From assembly GCA_015661865.1 (NCBI GenBank), contig DQVG01000133.1, forward strand, positions 1 to 11,537: a stretch of 11,537 bases of DNA, written 5' to 3'. The position numbers and the translations under genes were made by a program. Position 1 is the first letter of the stretch. Each line of letters begins with the position of its first letter. Source of the DNA: Desulfurobacteriaceae bacterium. Its GTDB lineage: Bacteria; Aquificota; Aquificia; Desulfurobacteriales; DQVG01. The notes below the pieces were generated by a model. It worked only from the letters and a program-made list of their open reading frames with translations, was not told where the DNA came from and did no database searches. Shown here one piece after another: positions 1 to 6,767 of this stretch.

Positions 1-80
1 AAAATATCATTTTTCTTAACCCAAGGATAACATGCTCTAATTTTCTTTTCTCTTCCAGGTCGAACAGTTACATGTAACAT
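1..80 (-). CDS. RlmI-like class I SAM-dependent rRNA methyltransferase, N-terminal fragment (runs off left edge)
   Basis: Only the first 26 codons are in the window; the rest lies beyond position 1. They read MLHVTVRPGREKKIRACYPW followed by VKKNDI. This matches the start of the PUA-like N-terminal domain of the RlmI/RlmK-type 23S rRNA cytosine-5 methyltransferase family, in which a short beta strand is followed by a pattern like KPGREK-x(5)-HPWVF. The ATG at 78-80 is preceded directly by a purine-rich ribosome binding site (AGGGAAGGAA, minus strand, 81-90), though the spacing is short. The gene lies downstream of rqcH on the same strand with a 144-bp gap, so it may have its own promoter. Family knowledge: these enzymes methylate a 23S rRNA cytosine using S-adenosylmethionine. 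The methyltransferase domain itself cannot be seen, so the assignment rests only on the N-terminal pattern; another PUA-containing protein is possible. Confidence 0.7.
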   Translation of the reverse strand, partial: MLHVTVRPGREKKIRACYPWVKKNDI

Positions 81-148
81 TTCCTTCCCTTTTATTTAAA
101 AGTTTTATTATTTTCATCAAAATCTAAATTTTTTAATTCTACAAAAAT

Positions 149-176
149 AAAATAGATAAGATTTTCTCTTTTTCAA
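149..176 (-). promoter_or_regulatory. Possible sigma-70-type promoter for the RlmI-like gene
   Basis: On the minus strand a TTGAAA (171-176) is followed after 16 bases by TATTTT (149-154). This gives a transcript leader of about 60 bases before the ATG at position 80. The rest of 81-224 is AT-rich with no clear hairpin terminator after the rqcH stop, so read-through from rqcH is also possible. In sequence this rich in A and T, matches of this quality arise by chance, hence the low confidence. Confidence 0.3.
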
Positions 177-224
177 GATCTACATTAGGCTAATTTTACC
201 CCTATTTTTAAAATATTTTTAAGT

Positions 225-1604
225 TCATACCAATAAAGTTTTATAATTTTTATATGTTACTTTGGAAGTAGTTCCTTTTATCTTTCTTACATTTTTTAAA
301 AATGTAAAGTCAACTTCAACTTTCTTTTTATCCTCAAGAAGTTTTTGTAAATTTTTTACTTTTTCTTCAAAAGAAAGATTTTTATATAATTTAGAAAATA
401 CTTTGGCTAACTTAGCTGCATAAAGGAAATCTTCCTGATTTTCCTTATAAGCCTCTTCAAGATTATCGTAATTTTTATCAAGTTTTAAAATTATATGACT
501 TCCCGGGTAATCCTTTGTATGAAACCAAATATCTTGTTTGTTCCCTAGTTCTTTTAATATTTTTTGATTTCCCTTTTCATTTTTTCCTATAAAAATTAAC
601 TTCTTGGAAGGAGATTGGATAATATATACATTTTCTTCAAGACTGTCTTTTTCTTTTTTTTCTTTCTTTTGAAAAAGAAGTTTTAAAAGTTTTTCATCAA
701 ATAAATTAATTTCTCTTTGTTTTTCCAAATAAAATATTAGATTTTGAATTTGCTTTTTTTTATCTTCTAAAGTTATTTTTATATTTTTTAGGTTTTCAAG
801 TTTCCTTTTTAATTTTTTATATTTTTTATATAGGTTATTTAAATTTTGCTTTAAAGTATATTTAGGATCTAAAGAAATTTTAATTTGTTTATTGTTGTTA
901 TAGTCTATAACTTCTATTTTTTCATAGTGCTCATCTGAATTGTATTTATACAAATTAGCTTTTATAAGATTAGCTAAATTTAAGTATTTTTCTGGGGGTT
1001 CACTAACTTCTAACTTTTCTATTTTTTCTTCTAAAGTTTTTATTTTATTTTTTAAATTTAATATTTTTTGATTAAATGCATTTAAAACTTGTTTTTTTAT
1101 AGCTTGTTTTGCCTTATTTTTTTCTTCTTCATAGGAAAAGGGCAAGTTTTCTTTGCTTACATCTATAAAAATAGGGGGAAATTTATAGCTTTTTCCTACT
1201 TCAATATTTCTAACTTGGCTTTTAAAAGGTCTAAAAATATAAATAACTTTTTTTTGAGAATTTAATAAAATTACATTACTATTCCTTCCAGTTATTTCAA
1301 AAATTAAATAATAAATAGAATTTGTTTTAGGATCTAATAGCTTTAATGCTAATATTTTGTCATCTTTTTTTAATTTTAAATCAATAATTTTTGTTTCTAA
1401 AATTGGTAAATTTATTTCTTCTAAAATAGGAATATCTTTTCTTTCAAGTAAATATAATCCTGGCGGATTATATAAAAAAACTAAAAATGAATTTTCCTTT
1501 ATTTGAAATGCTAATCCCGAAGGAATTTTGTAAACTTTTTTTATATAACTTCCAAGAAAATTTTGTAAAATAGATGCTAATTTTTTTAAATTTTTATAAA
1601 GCAT
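225..1604 (-). CDS. rqcH: Short NFACT-family protein, RqcH (Rqc2/Tae2) homologue of ribosome-associated quality control
   Basis: 459 residues, cytoplasmic. Family role: RqcH binds obstructed 50S subunits carrying peptidyl-tRNA and recruits Ala-tRNA to add C-terminal alanine tails that mark stalled products for degradation. Seen here: an NFACT-N domain over about residues 1-145, including GRNSNVILLN (106-115) and the closing GKSYKFPP (137-144); a long Lys/Glu/Leu coiled-coil region (about 155-310); and a C-terminal NFACT-R domain with DIWFHTKDYPGSH (358-370) and VDFTFLKNVRKIKG (431-444). Canonical bacterial RqcH is about 550-570 residues. The missing length corresponds to the helix-hairpin-helix segment between NFACT-N and the coiled coil, which I cannot find here. 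At the position of the tRNA-contacting Asp-Arg pair (D97/R98 in Bacillus subtilis) I align D82-K83, so the arginine appears replaced by lysine. Start supported by AAAAGGA 7 bases upstream. Family assignment is firm; full RqcH activity is inferred. Confidence 0.88.
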   Translation of the reverse strand: MLYKNLKKLASILQNFLGSYIKKVYKIPSGLAFQIKENSFLVFLYNPPGLYLLERKDIPILEEINLPILETKIIDLKLKKDDKILALKLLDPKTNSIYYLIFEITGRNSNVILLNSQKKVIYIFRPFKSQVRNIEVGKSYKFPPIFIDVSKENLPFSYEEEKNKAKQAIKKQVLNAFNQKILNLKNKIKTLEEKIEKLEVSEPPEKYLNLANLIKANLYKYNSDEHYEKIEVIDYNNNKQIKISLDPKYTLKQNLNNLYKKYKKLKRKLENLKNIKITLEDKKKQIQNLIFYLEKQREINLFDEKLLKLLFQKKEKKEKDSLEENVYIIQSPSKKLIFIGKNEKGNQKILKELGNKQDIWFHTKDYPGSHIILKLDKNYDNLEEAYKENQEDFLYAAKLAKVFSKLYKNLSFEEKVKNLQKLLEDKKKVEVDFTFLKNVRKIKGTTSKVTYKNYKTLLV

Positions 1605-1641
1605 AAAATAATCCTTTTAAAGTAGTTACTGGAGTTACTTA

Positions 1642-2130
1642 ATGTTAAATGATAATATATTTATCTTTTTATTTATTTTCTTTTTCTTTTATACAAATTA
1701 TATATTAACTTCTCACACTAAATCTTTGAGCATAAAAAGTAAAAAATTTTTTCAGAAAATAAAATTAACTTCCTTTTTACTTACAATTAGAAGTGAGTTT
1801 TTTTACAATTCTAAAAACGTTTTTTCACCCTTTAAGTTTTTTAAAAATGGCTGTTTATATATAAAATACTCTTTAGAAAACCTTCCCTTTTCTTTAACAG
1901 AAAATAAAATATGTATCAGATATTACTCTAAAAATAATTATGTTTATAAATTTGTAGATAAATCTTGTGATGGTAAAGGCAAAACATATAAGTTATTTAA
2001 GGGTGATTTAAAATCTTTAGATCCTCTAGGAAAAGGTGTTTATATATTAAAAGGATATTTTGAAAAATCTTATTTTGAAATAAAATTAAAAACTCCTTTT
2101 GAAAATTTTAAAACTTCCCCCACTTTTTAA
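1642..2130 (+). CDS. Hypothetical small membrane-anchored or secreted protein
   Basis: 162 residues; I do not recognise the family. The first 25 residues contain a very hydrophobic Phe/Ile/Leu stretch (residues 6-22), followed by a Lys-rich segment (27-41). Because the positive charges follow the hydrophobic stretch rather than precede it, this is more likely a membrane anchor than a classical signal peptide. The remainder is rich in Phe, Tyr and Lys with three cysteines. The C-terminal half, with a pattern of short strands such as YVYKFVDKSC, loosely resembles globular domains of minor pilins or pseudopilins, but no GFTLxE prepilin cleavage motif is present, so this is only a weak idea. A GGAG at 1631-1634, 7 bases before ATG, supports the start. 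It is divergent from rqcH with a 37-bp gap and convergent with tsf. Its stop codon lies within the tsf terminator hairpin. A chance frame in AT-rich DNA is possible but unlikely at this length and with this binding site. Confidence 0.6.
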   Translation: MLNDNIFIFLFIFFFFYTNYILTSHTKSLSIKSKKFFQKIKLTSFLLTIRSEFFYNSKNVFSPFKFFKNGCLYIKYSLENLPFSLTENKICIRYYSKNNYVYKFVDKSCDGKGKTYKLFKGDLKSLDPLGKGVYILKGYFEKSYFEIKLKTPFENFKTSPTF

Positions 2131-2140
2131 AGTGGGGGAA
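2115..2140. terminator. Intrinsic terminator of the rpsB-tsf operon (also the 3' end of the hypothetical gene)
   Basis: A perfect 12-bp inverted repeat, TTCCCCCACTTT / AAAGTGGGGGAA, with a 2-base loop. It begins 5 bases after the tsf stop codon on the minus strand, where it is followed by GTTTTAAAATTTTC, a reasonable U-rich tail. On the plus strand the tail is poor, so it mainly serves tsf. It overlaps the last codons and the stop of the plus-strand hypothetical gene. Confidence 0.85.
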
Positions 2141-2145
2141 AGTAT

Positions 2146-3036
2146 TTACATTCCAACTTCAAATCTTACAAATCTAGTTACTTTAATATCTTTTCCTACT
2201 TTTTTACTTACTTCTTTTATAAGCTTTTCTACTTTAACCTTATCATCTCTAATATAAGGTTGTTTTAAAAGACAAACTTCTTCATAAAATTTTGAAAGCT
2301 TTCCTTCAACAATCTTTGGAATAATATGATCTGGCTTACCTTGTCTTTTAACTTCTTCTGCAATTATTTCTCTTTCTTTATCTAAAACTTCTTCGGGTAT
2401 TTCCTCAGGTGTTAGATATTGAGGTCTCATAGCCGCTATTTGTAAGGTTAAGTCCTTTATTAAATTTTTTACTTCTTCATTTTCAAGAGCATCTTCATCC
2501 ACTTCTATTCCAAGAAGAACTCCTATTTTCCCAGGAGGATGAATATAGCTAAAGAATCTTTCATTTTCACTTTGAGAATCAAATCTAGCAAATCTTTTGA
2601 TTTGGATATTTTCCCCTATTTTAGCGATATATTCCTTTACAAATTCTTCTACAGTTTTTCCATTTTCTATATTAGCAGCTTTTAACTTTTCCACATCTCC
2701 TATACCAACATTTTTAAATTCTTCATTTTTTGCTATAAATTCAGCTAATTTTTTAGTTAGCTCTTTGAATAAATCATTTCTAGCTACAAAATCTGTTTCA
2801 CAATTTACTTCTACTAAAACTCCCGTTTTTCTATCTTCACTTACAAAATCTGTAACTAAACCTTCCTTTGTTTCTCTAGATGCTTTTTTCTCAGCTTTAG
2901 CTATTCCTTTTTTTCTTAAAATTTCAACTGCTTTATCTATATCTCCTTGAGCTTCTTCTAAAGCTTTTTTACAATCTACTATACCTGCTCCGGTTATTTC
3001 TCTTAATTTTTTTATTAATTTCATATCTACAGCCAT
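2146..3036 (-). CDS. tsf: Translation elongation factor Ts (EF-Ts)
   Basis: 296 residues, a full-length bacterial EF-Ts. It is the guanine nucleotide exchange factor that recycles EF-Tu-GDP to the GTP form in the cytoplasm. Seen: an N-terminal UBA-like domain with the signature TGAGIVDCKKAL (15-26), then RKKGIAKAEKKASR (41-54), the EF-Tu-contacting core motif NCETDFVARND (78-88), and the dimerisation/C-terminal module with the conserved KQPYIRDD toward the end. A strong AAAGGAGG (3045-3052, minus strand) lies 8 bases before the ATG. The gene starts 19 bases after the rpsB stop and is clearly cotranscribed with it. A terminator follows immediately, so pyrH and frr, which often continue this operon in other bacteria, are absent here. 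Confidence 0.98.
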   Translation of the reverse strand: MAVDMKLIKKLREITGAGIVDCKKALEEAQGDIDKAVEILRKKGIAKAEKKASRETKEGLVTDFVSEDRKTGVLVEVNCETDFVARNDLFKELTKKLAEFIAKNEEFKNVGIGDVEKLKAANIENGKTVEEFVKEYIAKIGENIQIKRFARFDSQSENERFFSYIHPPGKIGVLLGIEVDEDALENEEVKNLIKDLTLQIAAMRPQYLTPEEIPEEVLDKEREIIAEEVKRQGKPDHIIPKIVEGKLSKFYEEVCLLKQPYIRDDKVKVEKLIKEVSKKVGKDIKVTRFVRFEVGM

Positions 3037-3055
3037 TTTTCTAGCCTCCTTTACT

Positions 3056-3859
3056 TTAAGCTTCCATTTCTTCCTTTTGAGCTAGCTCTTTTTGTTCACG
3101 GATCCTTTTTCCTTCTAAAACGGCTTCGGCTAATCTAGAAGTAATTAATTTTATAGCTCTAATAGCATCATCGTTTGCAGGAATTGGTAAGTCTACGAGT
3201 TCAGGATCTGCATTAGTATCTACCATTGCTACAATAGGAATACCCTTTTTATTAGCTTCCCTTACAGCAATTTCTTCTCTTACAATATCAACGATAAATA
3301 TAGCATCAGGTAATTTTTTCATATCTTCAATTCCACCTAAAATTTCCTGAAGCTTAGCAAGTTTTTTTCTCATACGGGAAGCTTCTTTTTTAGGAAACTT
3401 ATCTAATATTCCTTCTTCTTCCATTTTCTTAAGAACTTTTAATTTAAATATAGATTTTCTTATAGTTTGAAAGTTTGTTAAGGTCCCCCCTAACCATCTT
3501 TTAGCAACATAGGGCATTCCACATCTAGTAGCTTCTTCTTTTATAATATCTTGAGCTTGCTTTTTAGTTCCAACAAAAAGAACTGTTCCTCCGTTTGCTA
3601 CAAGATCAACAATAAAGTCGTAAGCTTTGTTAAAGTATTCAATGGTTTTTTGAAGATCAATAATATGAATTCCATTTCTTGTTGTAAAAATAAACTTTTT
3701 CATTTTAGGGTTCCATTTATCTTTTGGATGACCAAAATGAACCCCAGCTTCAAGTAACTCTTTCATAGTTATTCTTGGTTTTTTTGGAACTTCTTGAGGT
3801 TGAGATTGAGCTTGGTCTTGATTTTGTAAGTTTTGTTCTACTTCCTTTCTTTCTTCCAT
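3056..3859 (-). CDS. rpsB: 30S ribosomal protein S2
   Basis: 267 residues; component of the 30S ribosomal subunit, needed for S1 docking in bacteria that have S1. Seen: the core begins at [15 protein letters not shown] (30-44), followed by [10 protein letters not shown] (49-58), FVGTKKQAQ and a WLGGTLTNF element, and ends with the conserved [20 protein letters not shown] and AIKLI segments. Ahead of the core there is a hydrophilic Glu/Gln-rich extension of about 29 residues that most S2 proteins lack. The start is well supported: GGAGGAG at 3868-3874 (minus strand) is 8 bases from the ATG, and the internal methionine at residue 32 has no binding site. It is first in the rpsB-tsf operon, with its own promoter and a structured leader. 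Confidence 0.98.
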   Translation of the reverse strand: MEERKEVEQNLQNQDQAQSQPQEVPKKPRITMKELLEAGVHFGHPKDKWNPKMKKFIFTTRNGIHIIDLQKTIEYFNKAYDFIVDLVANGGTVLFVGTKKQAQDIIKEEATRCGMPYVAKRWLGGTLTNFQTIRKSIFKLKVLKKMEEEGILDKFPKKEASRMRKKLAKLQEILGGIEDMKKLPDAIFIVDIVREEIAVREANKKGIPIVAMVDTNADPELVDLPIPANDDAIRAIKLITSRLAEAVLEGKRIREQKELAQKEEMEA

Positions 3860-3889
3860 TTTAAATTCTCCTCCTTTTTTGGTTTAGCC

Positions 3890-3955
3890 TCCCCAACCTT
3901 CTTCCTGGAAAGGAACCCTTAATTTGGGCACCCCCTTTCCAGTCCGGTTGGGTGA
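3890..3955 (-). ncRNA. Structured 5' leader of rpsB-tsf, candidate S2 autoregulatory RNA
   Basis: Read on the minus strand, the leader folds as two stacked stems. The outer stem is CCCAACC (3946-3952) with GGTTGGG (3892-3898), 7 bp. The inner stem is CTGGAAAGG (3934-3942) with CCTTTCCAG (3905-3913), 9 bp. They are separated by an asymmetric internal loop of 3 and 6 bases. The 20-base apical loop (3914-3933) can form a further GCCC/GGGT mini-stem. It also holds a second CCCAA (3924-3928) that could compete for the TTGGG of the outer stem as a pseudoknot. No U-run follows, so this is not a terminator on this strand. Known: in Escherichia coli the rpsB-tsf operon is repressed by S2 binding to its leader. 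That the same happens here is inference. Confidence 0.65.
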
Positions 3956-3969
3956 GTTTTGTAAGGCAA

Positions 3970-3975
3970 ATTATA
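3970..3975 (-). promoter_or_regulatory. rpsB: Extended -10 promoter of the rpsB-tsf operon
   Basis: On the minus strand the sequence TGTTATAAT contains a perfect TATAAT (3970-3975) with the extended -10 TG one base upstream. No convincing -35 box lies 16-18 bases upstream, as expected for extended -10 promoters. Transcription would start near 3963, giving an untranslated leader of about 104 bases that contains the whole structured element. The promoter lies just 10 bases after the stop codon of the upstream AGOG gene. Confidence 0.7.
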
Positions 3976-3985
3976 ACATTTTATA

Positions 3986-4723
3986 TTATTTTATAGCGTT
4001 TAAAAAGGTCATAAACCTTTTTATCTTTTTCCTTAAATTTTCATCTAAACTATTTAAAGTTTTTTTATCTAAATTTTGAGGTACCCATAGTAAAACATCT
4101 AGCTCTATAGGAGAAAAGTTTGTATTTTTAAATAGATTGAGCCAAAAGTCTTTATTTTTACTAATTTTTAAAAGCCGAACATCCAAGGGAATAAATATAT
4201 TTTCTAATCCTTTGGGTTTTTTGTTATAAACAATTTTATAAGCATACATAAACATTTTCGCTGCGAAAACTATAGTTTTTGCATCTTCTTTTTGAGATAA
4301 ACAAATAGATAAATTTTTAACAAGAAGATATAAATTTTCTTCAAAATGTTTTATGCAATAGAAATTAAATAACTTTTCAACACAGGAAATAACTTTTTTT
4401 AGCCTCTTTATCTTAGCATTTAAAAATCTTTTGTTATAAAGAGTTATAAATCTTTCAAAATCATTTATATTTTGATTTTCTGAAAAAAACTTGGAAAAAA
4501 TTTCCCAGTAGTCTTCCCCTTTCATTTGAAGTTGATAGGACATTAGGGCATTTATTAATACTAATTTAAAAAATAATTTTTCATCTTTTAAATTTTTATA
4601 AAGCTTTTCCAAAGCCCTATATTGACGATCTAATTTTTCCAATTTTTCAATATCTTTTTGAGAAAAATCTTTTAAAATATCAAGAAGTTTATTTAGTTTT
4701 TCCTTTTCTTTTAAGATATTCAT
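3986..4723 (-). CDS. AGOG-type N-glycosylase/DNA lyase (8-oxoguanine DNA glycosylase, archaeal family)
   Basis: 245 residues, soluble and helical. Family role: AGOG enzymes excise 8-oxoguanine from DNA in base-excision repair and have AP-lyase activity; they form a separate branch of the helix-hairpin-helix-GPD superfamily known mainly from archaea and thermophiles. Seen: LINALMSYQLQMKGEDYWE (56-74), the substrate-pocket helices characteristic of the family; RFLNAKIKRLKK (99-110); DAKTIVFAAKMFMYA (147-161) with the presumed Schiff-base lysine K149; and FIPLDVRLLKIS (177-188) with the presumed catalytic aspartate D181. The 32-residue spacing of Lys and Asp equals that of K140/D172 in the Pyrobaculum enzyme. 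The binding site is weak (TAGG about 8 bases from ATG). The gene is divergent from leuB. It is unrelated in function to rpsB downstream, which has its own promoter. Family assignment rests on recognised motifs, not on a search. Confidence 0.83.
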   Translation of the reverse strand: MNILKEKEKLNKLLDILKDFSQKDIEKLEKLDRQYRALEKLYKNLKDEKLFFKLVLINALMSYQLQMKGEDYWEIFSKFFSENQNINDFERFITLYNKRFLNAKIKRLKKVISCVEKLFNFYCIKHFEENLYLLVKNLSICLSQKEDAKTIVFAAKMFMYAYKIVYNKKPKGLENIFIPLDVRLLKISKNKDFWLNLFKNTNFSPIELDVLLWVPQNLDKKTLNSLDENLRKKIKRFMTFLNAIK

Positions 4724-4741
4724 TTTAATTACCTAATTTTA

Positions 4742-4762
4742 TATCCTTTTACTTTAAGGATA
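4742..4762. repeat. Inverted repeat TATCCTT-N7-AAGGATA between the AGOG gene and leuB
   Basis: Perfect 7-bp arms (4742-4748 and 4756-4762) with a 7-base spacer, 19 bp ahead of the AGOG start codon. It lies just downstream of a possible minus-strand -10 (TATACT, 4781-4786) and could be an operator or a small hairpin in the AGOG leader. AT-rich intergenic DNA yields such repeats by chance fairly often. Confidence 0.35.
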
Positions 4763-4842
4763 GTTTTATCAACTTTAGCTAGTATATAATTTAAAAATTA
4801 TTTTTATAAAAATCATTCTTAACTATTTTAAATTATTTTATC

Positions 4843-4870
4843 TTGTAACTTAACTTTTTAAATATAAAAT
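4843..4870 (+). promoter_or_regulatory. leuB: Likely promoter of leuB
   Basis: TTGTAA (4843-4848), a 16-base spacer and TAAAAT (4865-4870) give a sigma-70-like promoter with a leader of about 30 bases before the leuB ATG. A second candidate -10, a perfect TATAAT, lies further upstream at 4785-4790 without a good -35 box. No leucine-leader peptide, T-box or attenuator hairpin is visible in the 185-bp intergenic region. Confidence 0.4.
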
Positions 4871-4908
4871 TTAAAAACTTAAAAATAAAAGTAGAAAGGA
4901 GGAAACTC

Positions 4909-6021
4909 ATGAAAATAGCTGTATTACCAGGTGATGGAATCGGAAAGGAGATAATCCCCCAAGCTATTAAGGTTATAAACGCTATAAAGGAAAAATATTC
5001 TCTTGATATTGAAATAGAATATGGAGACATAGGTGGAGAAGCTATAGATAAATATGGAACTCCGTTTCCAGAAAGTACCAAAAAGTTAGTTTTAGAAGCT
5101 GATGCCACTTTACTCGGAGCTGTAGGTGGACCAAAATGGGATAATTTACCTTTTGAAAAAAGACCCGAAAGAGGTCTTTTAGCCTTAAGAAAAGTTTTAA
5201 AAACCTTTGCAAACTTAAGACCTGCCAAAGTTTATGATGAGCTTGTTTCAGCTTCTACTTTAAAAGAAGATATTGTAAAAGGTGTTGATATCTTAGTAAT
5301 TAGAGAGCTAACTTCTGGAATTTATTTTGGAAAACCAAGAGGAGTATTTGAAATAGAAAATTTTCCTTTAAGAGAGTATTACTCTGAAGATGAGCTTAAA
5401 GGAAACAAAGTAGGTATTAATACTCTTAAATATACCGATGAAGAGATTACAAGAATAGCAAAAGTAGCTTTTGAAGCTGCTAGAAAAAGAAATAAAAAGG
5501 TAACTTCTGTAGATAAAGCTAATGTTTTAGAGGCTACTTCCTTTTGGAGAGAAGTTGTAGAGCAGGTATCTAAAGATTATCCAGATGTTGAGCTAAATCA
5601 TATGTATGTAGATAACGCTGCTATGCAACTTTTAAGATGGCCTAAACAATTTGATGTTATCCTAACTACCAATATGTTTGGGGATATTATCTCAGATGAA
5701 GCTGCAGCTTTAACAGGATCTTTGGGTATGTTACCTTCAGCTTCTCTTGGGGGAGAAAAAGGTCTATATGAGCCTGTTCACGGTTCAGCTCCTGATATTG
5801 CCGGAAAGGATCTTGCAAATCCAATAGCTACTATAAATTCTGTAGGGATGATGTTCAATTATACTTTTAATAGACCTGACATAGAAGCTTTAATAGATAA
5901 AGCCGTAAGGGAAGTTCTAAAAGAATATCGAACCAAAGATATTTATTCCCCGGGGACCAAATTAGTTAGCTGCTCACAAATGGGAGATTTAATATCAAGA
6001 AGAATTTTAGATCTAAATTAA
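4909..6021 (+). CDS. leuB: 3-isopropylmalate dehydrogenase
   Basis: 370 residues, the usual length. It catalyses NAD-dependent oxidation and decarboxylation of (2R,3S)-3-isopropylmalate to 2-oxoisocaproate in leucine biosynthesis; cytoplasmic. Seen: N-terminal [10 protein letters not shown] (6-15); substrate-binding arginines R94, R104 and R132; Y139; [10 protein letters not shown] with K203; metal-binding aspartates in [10 protein letters not shown] (D235) and [10 protein letters not shown] (D259, D263); and the NAD-binding [13 protein letters not shown] (288-300). R94, R104, R132 and Y139 have the same numbers as in the Thermus thermophilus enzyme, and the Asp spacing is conserved. AGGAGG lies 7-8 bases before the ATG. 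Other leu genes are not adjacent here, so it is transcribed alone between its promoter and a terminator. Confidence 0.97.
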   Translation: MKIAVLPGDGIGKEIIPQAIKVINAIKEKYSLDIEIEYGDIGGEAIDKYGTPFPESTKKLVLEADATLLGAVGGPKWDNLPFEKRPERGLLALRKVLKTFANLRPAKVYDELVSASTLKEDIVKGVDILVIRELTSGIYFGKPRGVFEIENFPLREYYSEDELKGNKVGINTLKYTDEEITRIAKVAFEAARKRNKKVTSVDKANVLEATSFWREVVEQVSKDYPDVELNHMYVDNAAMQLLRWPKQFDVILTTNMFGDIISDEAAALTGSLGMLPSASLGGEKGLYEPVHGSAPDIAGKDLANPIATINSVGMMFNYTFNRPDIEALIDKAVREVLKEYRTKDIYSPGTKLVSCSQMGDLISRRILDLN

Positions 6022-6023
6022 AA

Positions 6024-6044
6024 AAGGGGGGAGTTTCCCCCCTT
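6024..6044. terminator. Bidirectional intrinsic terminator between leuB and hsp20
   Basis: Stem AAGGGGGG / CCCCCCTT with a 5-base loop, located 2 bases after the leuB stop and 3 bases after the hsp20 stop on the other strand. On the plus strand it is followed by CCTTTATTTTT; on the minus strand the stem runs directly into TTTTAATTT, so it should work in both directions. Confidence 0.88.
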
Positions 6045-6047
6045 CCT

Positions 6048-6560
6048 TTATTTTTCATCTTTATCTTTCTTTTTTTCATCTGGGGATTTAACAATAATTT
6101 TTACTTTTTTTTCTAAAGATTTAGGCTTTTTAATTCTAAGTTCTAAAACTCCTTTTTCATAAATAGCTTCTATATCCTCTTCTGTAGTTTCAAAAGGTAA
6201 AGGAATAATTCTTTGAAATTCTCCATAGAAAGTTTCTGAAAATAGTAAATTTTCTTTTTTTTCTTCTTCGCTAAATTTTTTAACACCTCTAACAATAAGA
6301 TAGTGACCCTTAACGCTTATATCAATATCATTTGGATCTAAACCTGGAACTTCTAATCTAATAACAAGCTCGTCTGGAGTTTCATACATTTCCATTTTTG
6401 GTTCTGCAAATACATCTTTAAGTCCACTAAACATAGGGGAAAATTGACTCATAATTTCTTGCATTAATTTATCCATATCTCTAAACATATTTCCAAATAA
6501 ATCCTCAAATGAGTCTCTTCTACCTCCTCTTCCTCCTCTAAAAAAACCTCCAAAAAACAT
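6048..6560 (-). CDS. Small heat-shock protein, Hsp20/alpha-crystallin family
   Basis: 170 residues, cytoplasmic. Family role: ATP-independent holdase that forms oligomers and binds unfolding proteins under heat stress. Seen: a flexible N-terminal arm rich in Gly, Arg, Phe and Met (1-50); an alpha-crystallin domain (about 53-157) with YETPDELVIRLEVPGLD (59-75), FYGEFQRIIPLP (111-122) and the GVLEL hallmark (137-141); then a very charged Lys/Asp/Glu tail (158-170). The usual C-terminal IxI anchor is not obvious; VKI/IIV at 153-157 is the nearest candidate. The start has GGAGGAG a few bases upstream (minus strand). It stands alone, convergent with leuB and divergent from rimP. I see no CIRCE element; a TTGACA lies upstream. 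Confidence 0.95.
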   Translation of the reverse strand: MFFGGFFRGGRGGRRDSFEDLFGNMFRDMDKLMQEIMSQFSPMFSGLKDVFAEPKMEMYETPDELVIRLEVPGLDPNDIDISVKGHYLIVRGVKKFSEEEKKENLLFSETFYGEFQRIIPLPFETTEEDIEAIYEKGVLELRIKKPKSLEKKVKIIVKSPDEKKKDKDEK

Positions 6561-6619
6561 TTTTATCTCCTCCTTGTCTTTAATATTTCTATAATTAAAT
6601 TTCTATTAAAAAGTTATTT

Positions 6620-6625
6620 TGTCAA
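6620..6625 (-). promoter_or_regulatory. Possible -35 box of the hsp20 promoter
   Basis: A perfect TTGACA on the minus strand, about 60 bp upstream of the hsp20 start. No good -10 is found at 16-18 bases; the best match, TTTAAT (6594-6599), is 20 bases away. Either the promoter is atypical or the match is by chance. No CIRCE inverted repeat or clear sigma-32-type -10 (CCCCAT) is visible. Confidence 0.3.
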
Positions 6626-6767
6626 GTATTGATCTTTAAAAGTAACGAATATAACAATTATTTTTCTAAAATTTCATTTTAAATTAAATAATGGCCTTTT
6701 TAAAATCTTATAAAATAAATTTGTAAGTTATTAGATTTTTTATAAATTATTAAAAAGAAGTGAAGTT

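Noticed and set aside
201..222. AT-only palindrome after the rqcH stop as a terminator
   Set aside because: The stem has only A-T pairs and would be very weak, especially in a thermophile.
2597..2950. 117-codon open frame on the plus strand
   Set aside because: Lies wholly inside tsf on the other strand, low-complexity Phe/Ser/Thr product typical of an antisense shadow.
3551..3757. 68-codon open frame on the plus strand
   Set aside because: Entirely antisense to rpsB with no family resemblance.
3890..3955. Reading the rpsB leader hairpin as an intrinsic terminator of the AGOG gene
   Set aside because: On the minus strand the hairpin is not followed by a U-run, and it lies downstream of a good promoter in the rpsB leader; a short T-run follows only on the plus strand, where no gene precedes it.
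4833..5228. 131-codon open frame on the minus strand
   Set aside because: Mostly antisense to the leuB 5' end, which is certain; no ribosome binding site or recognisable domain.
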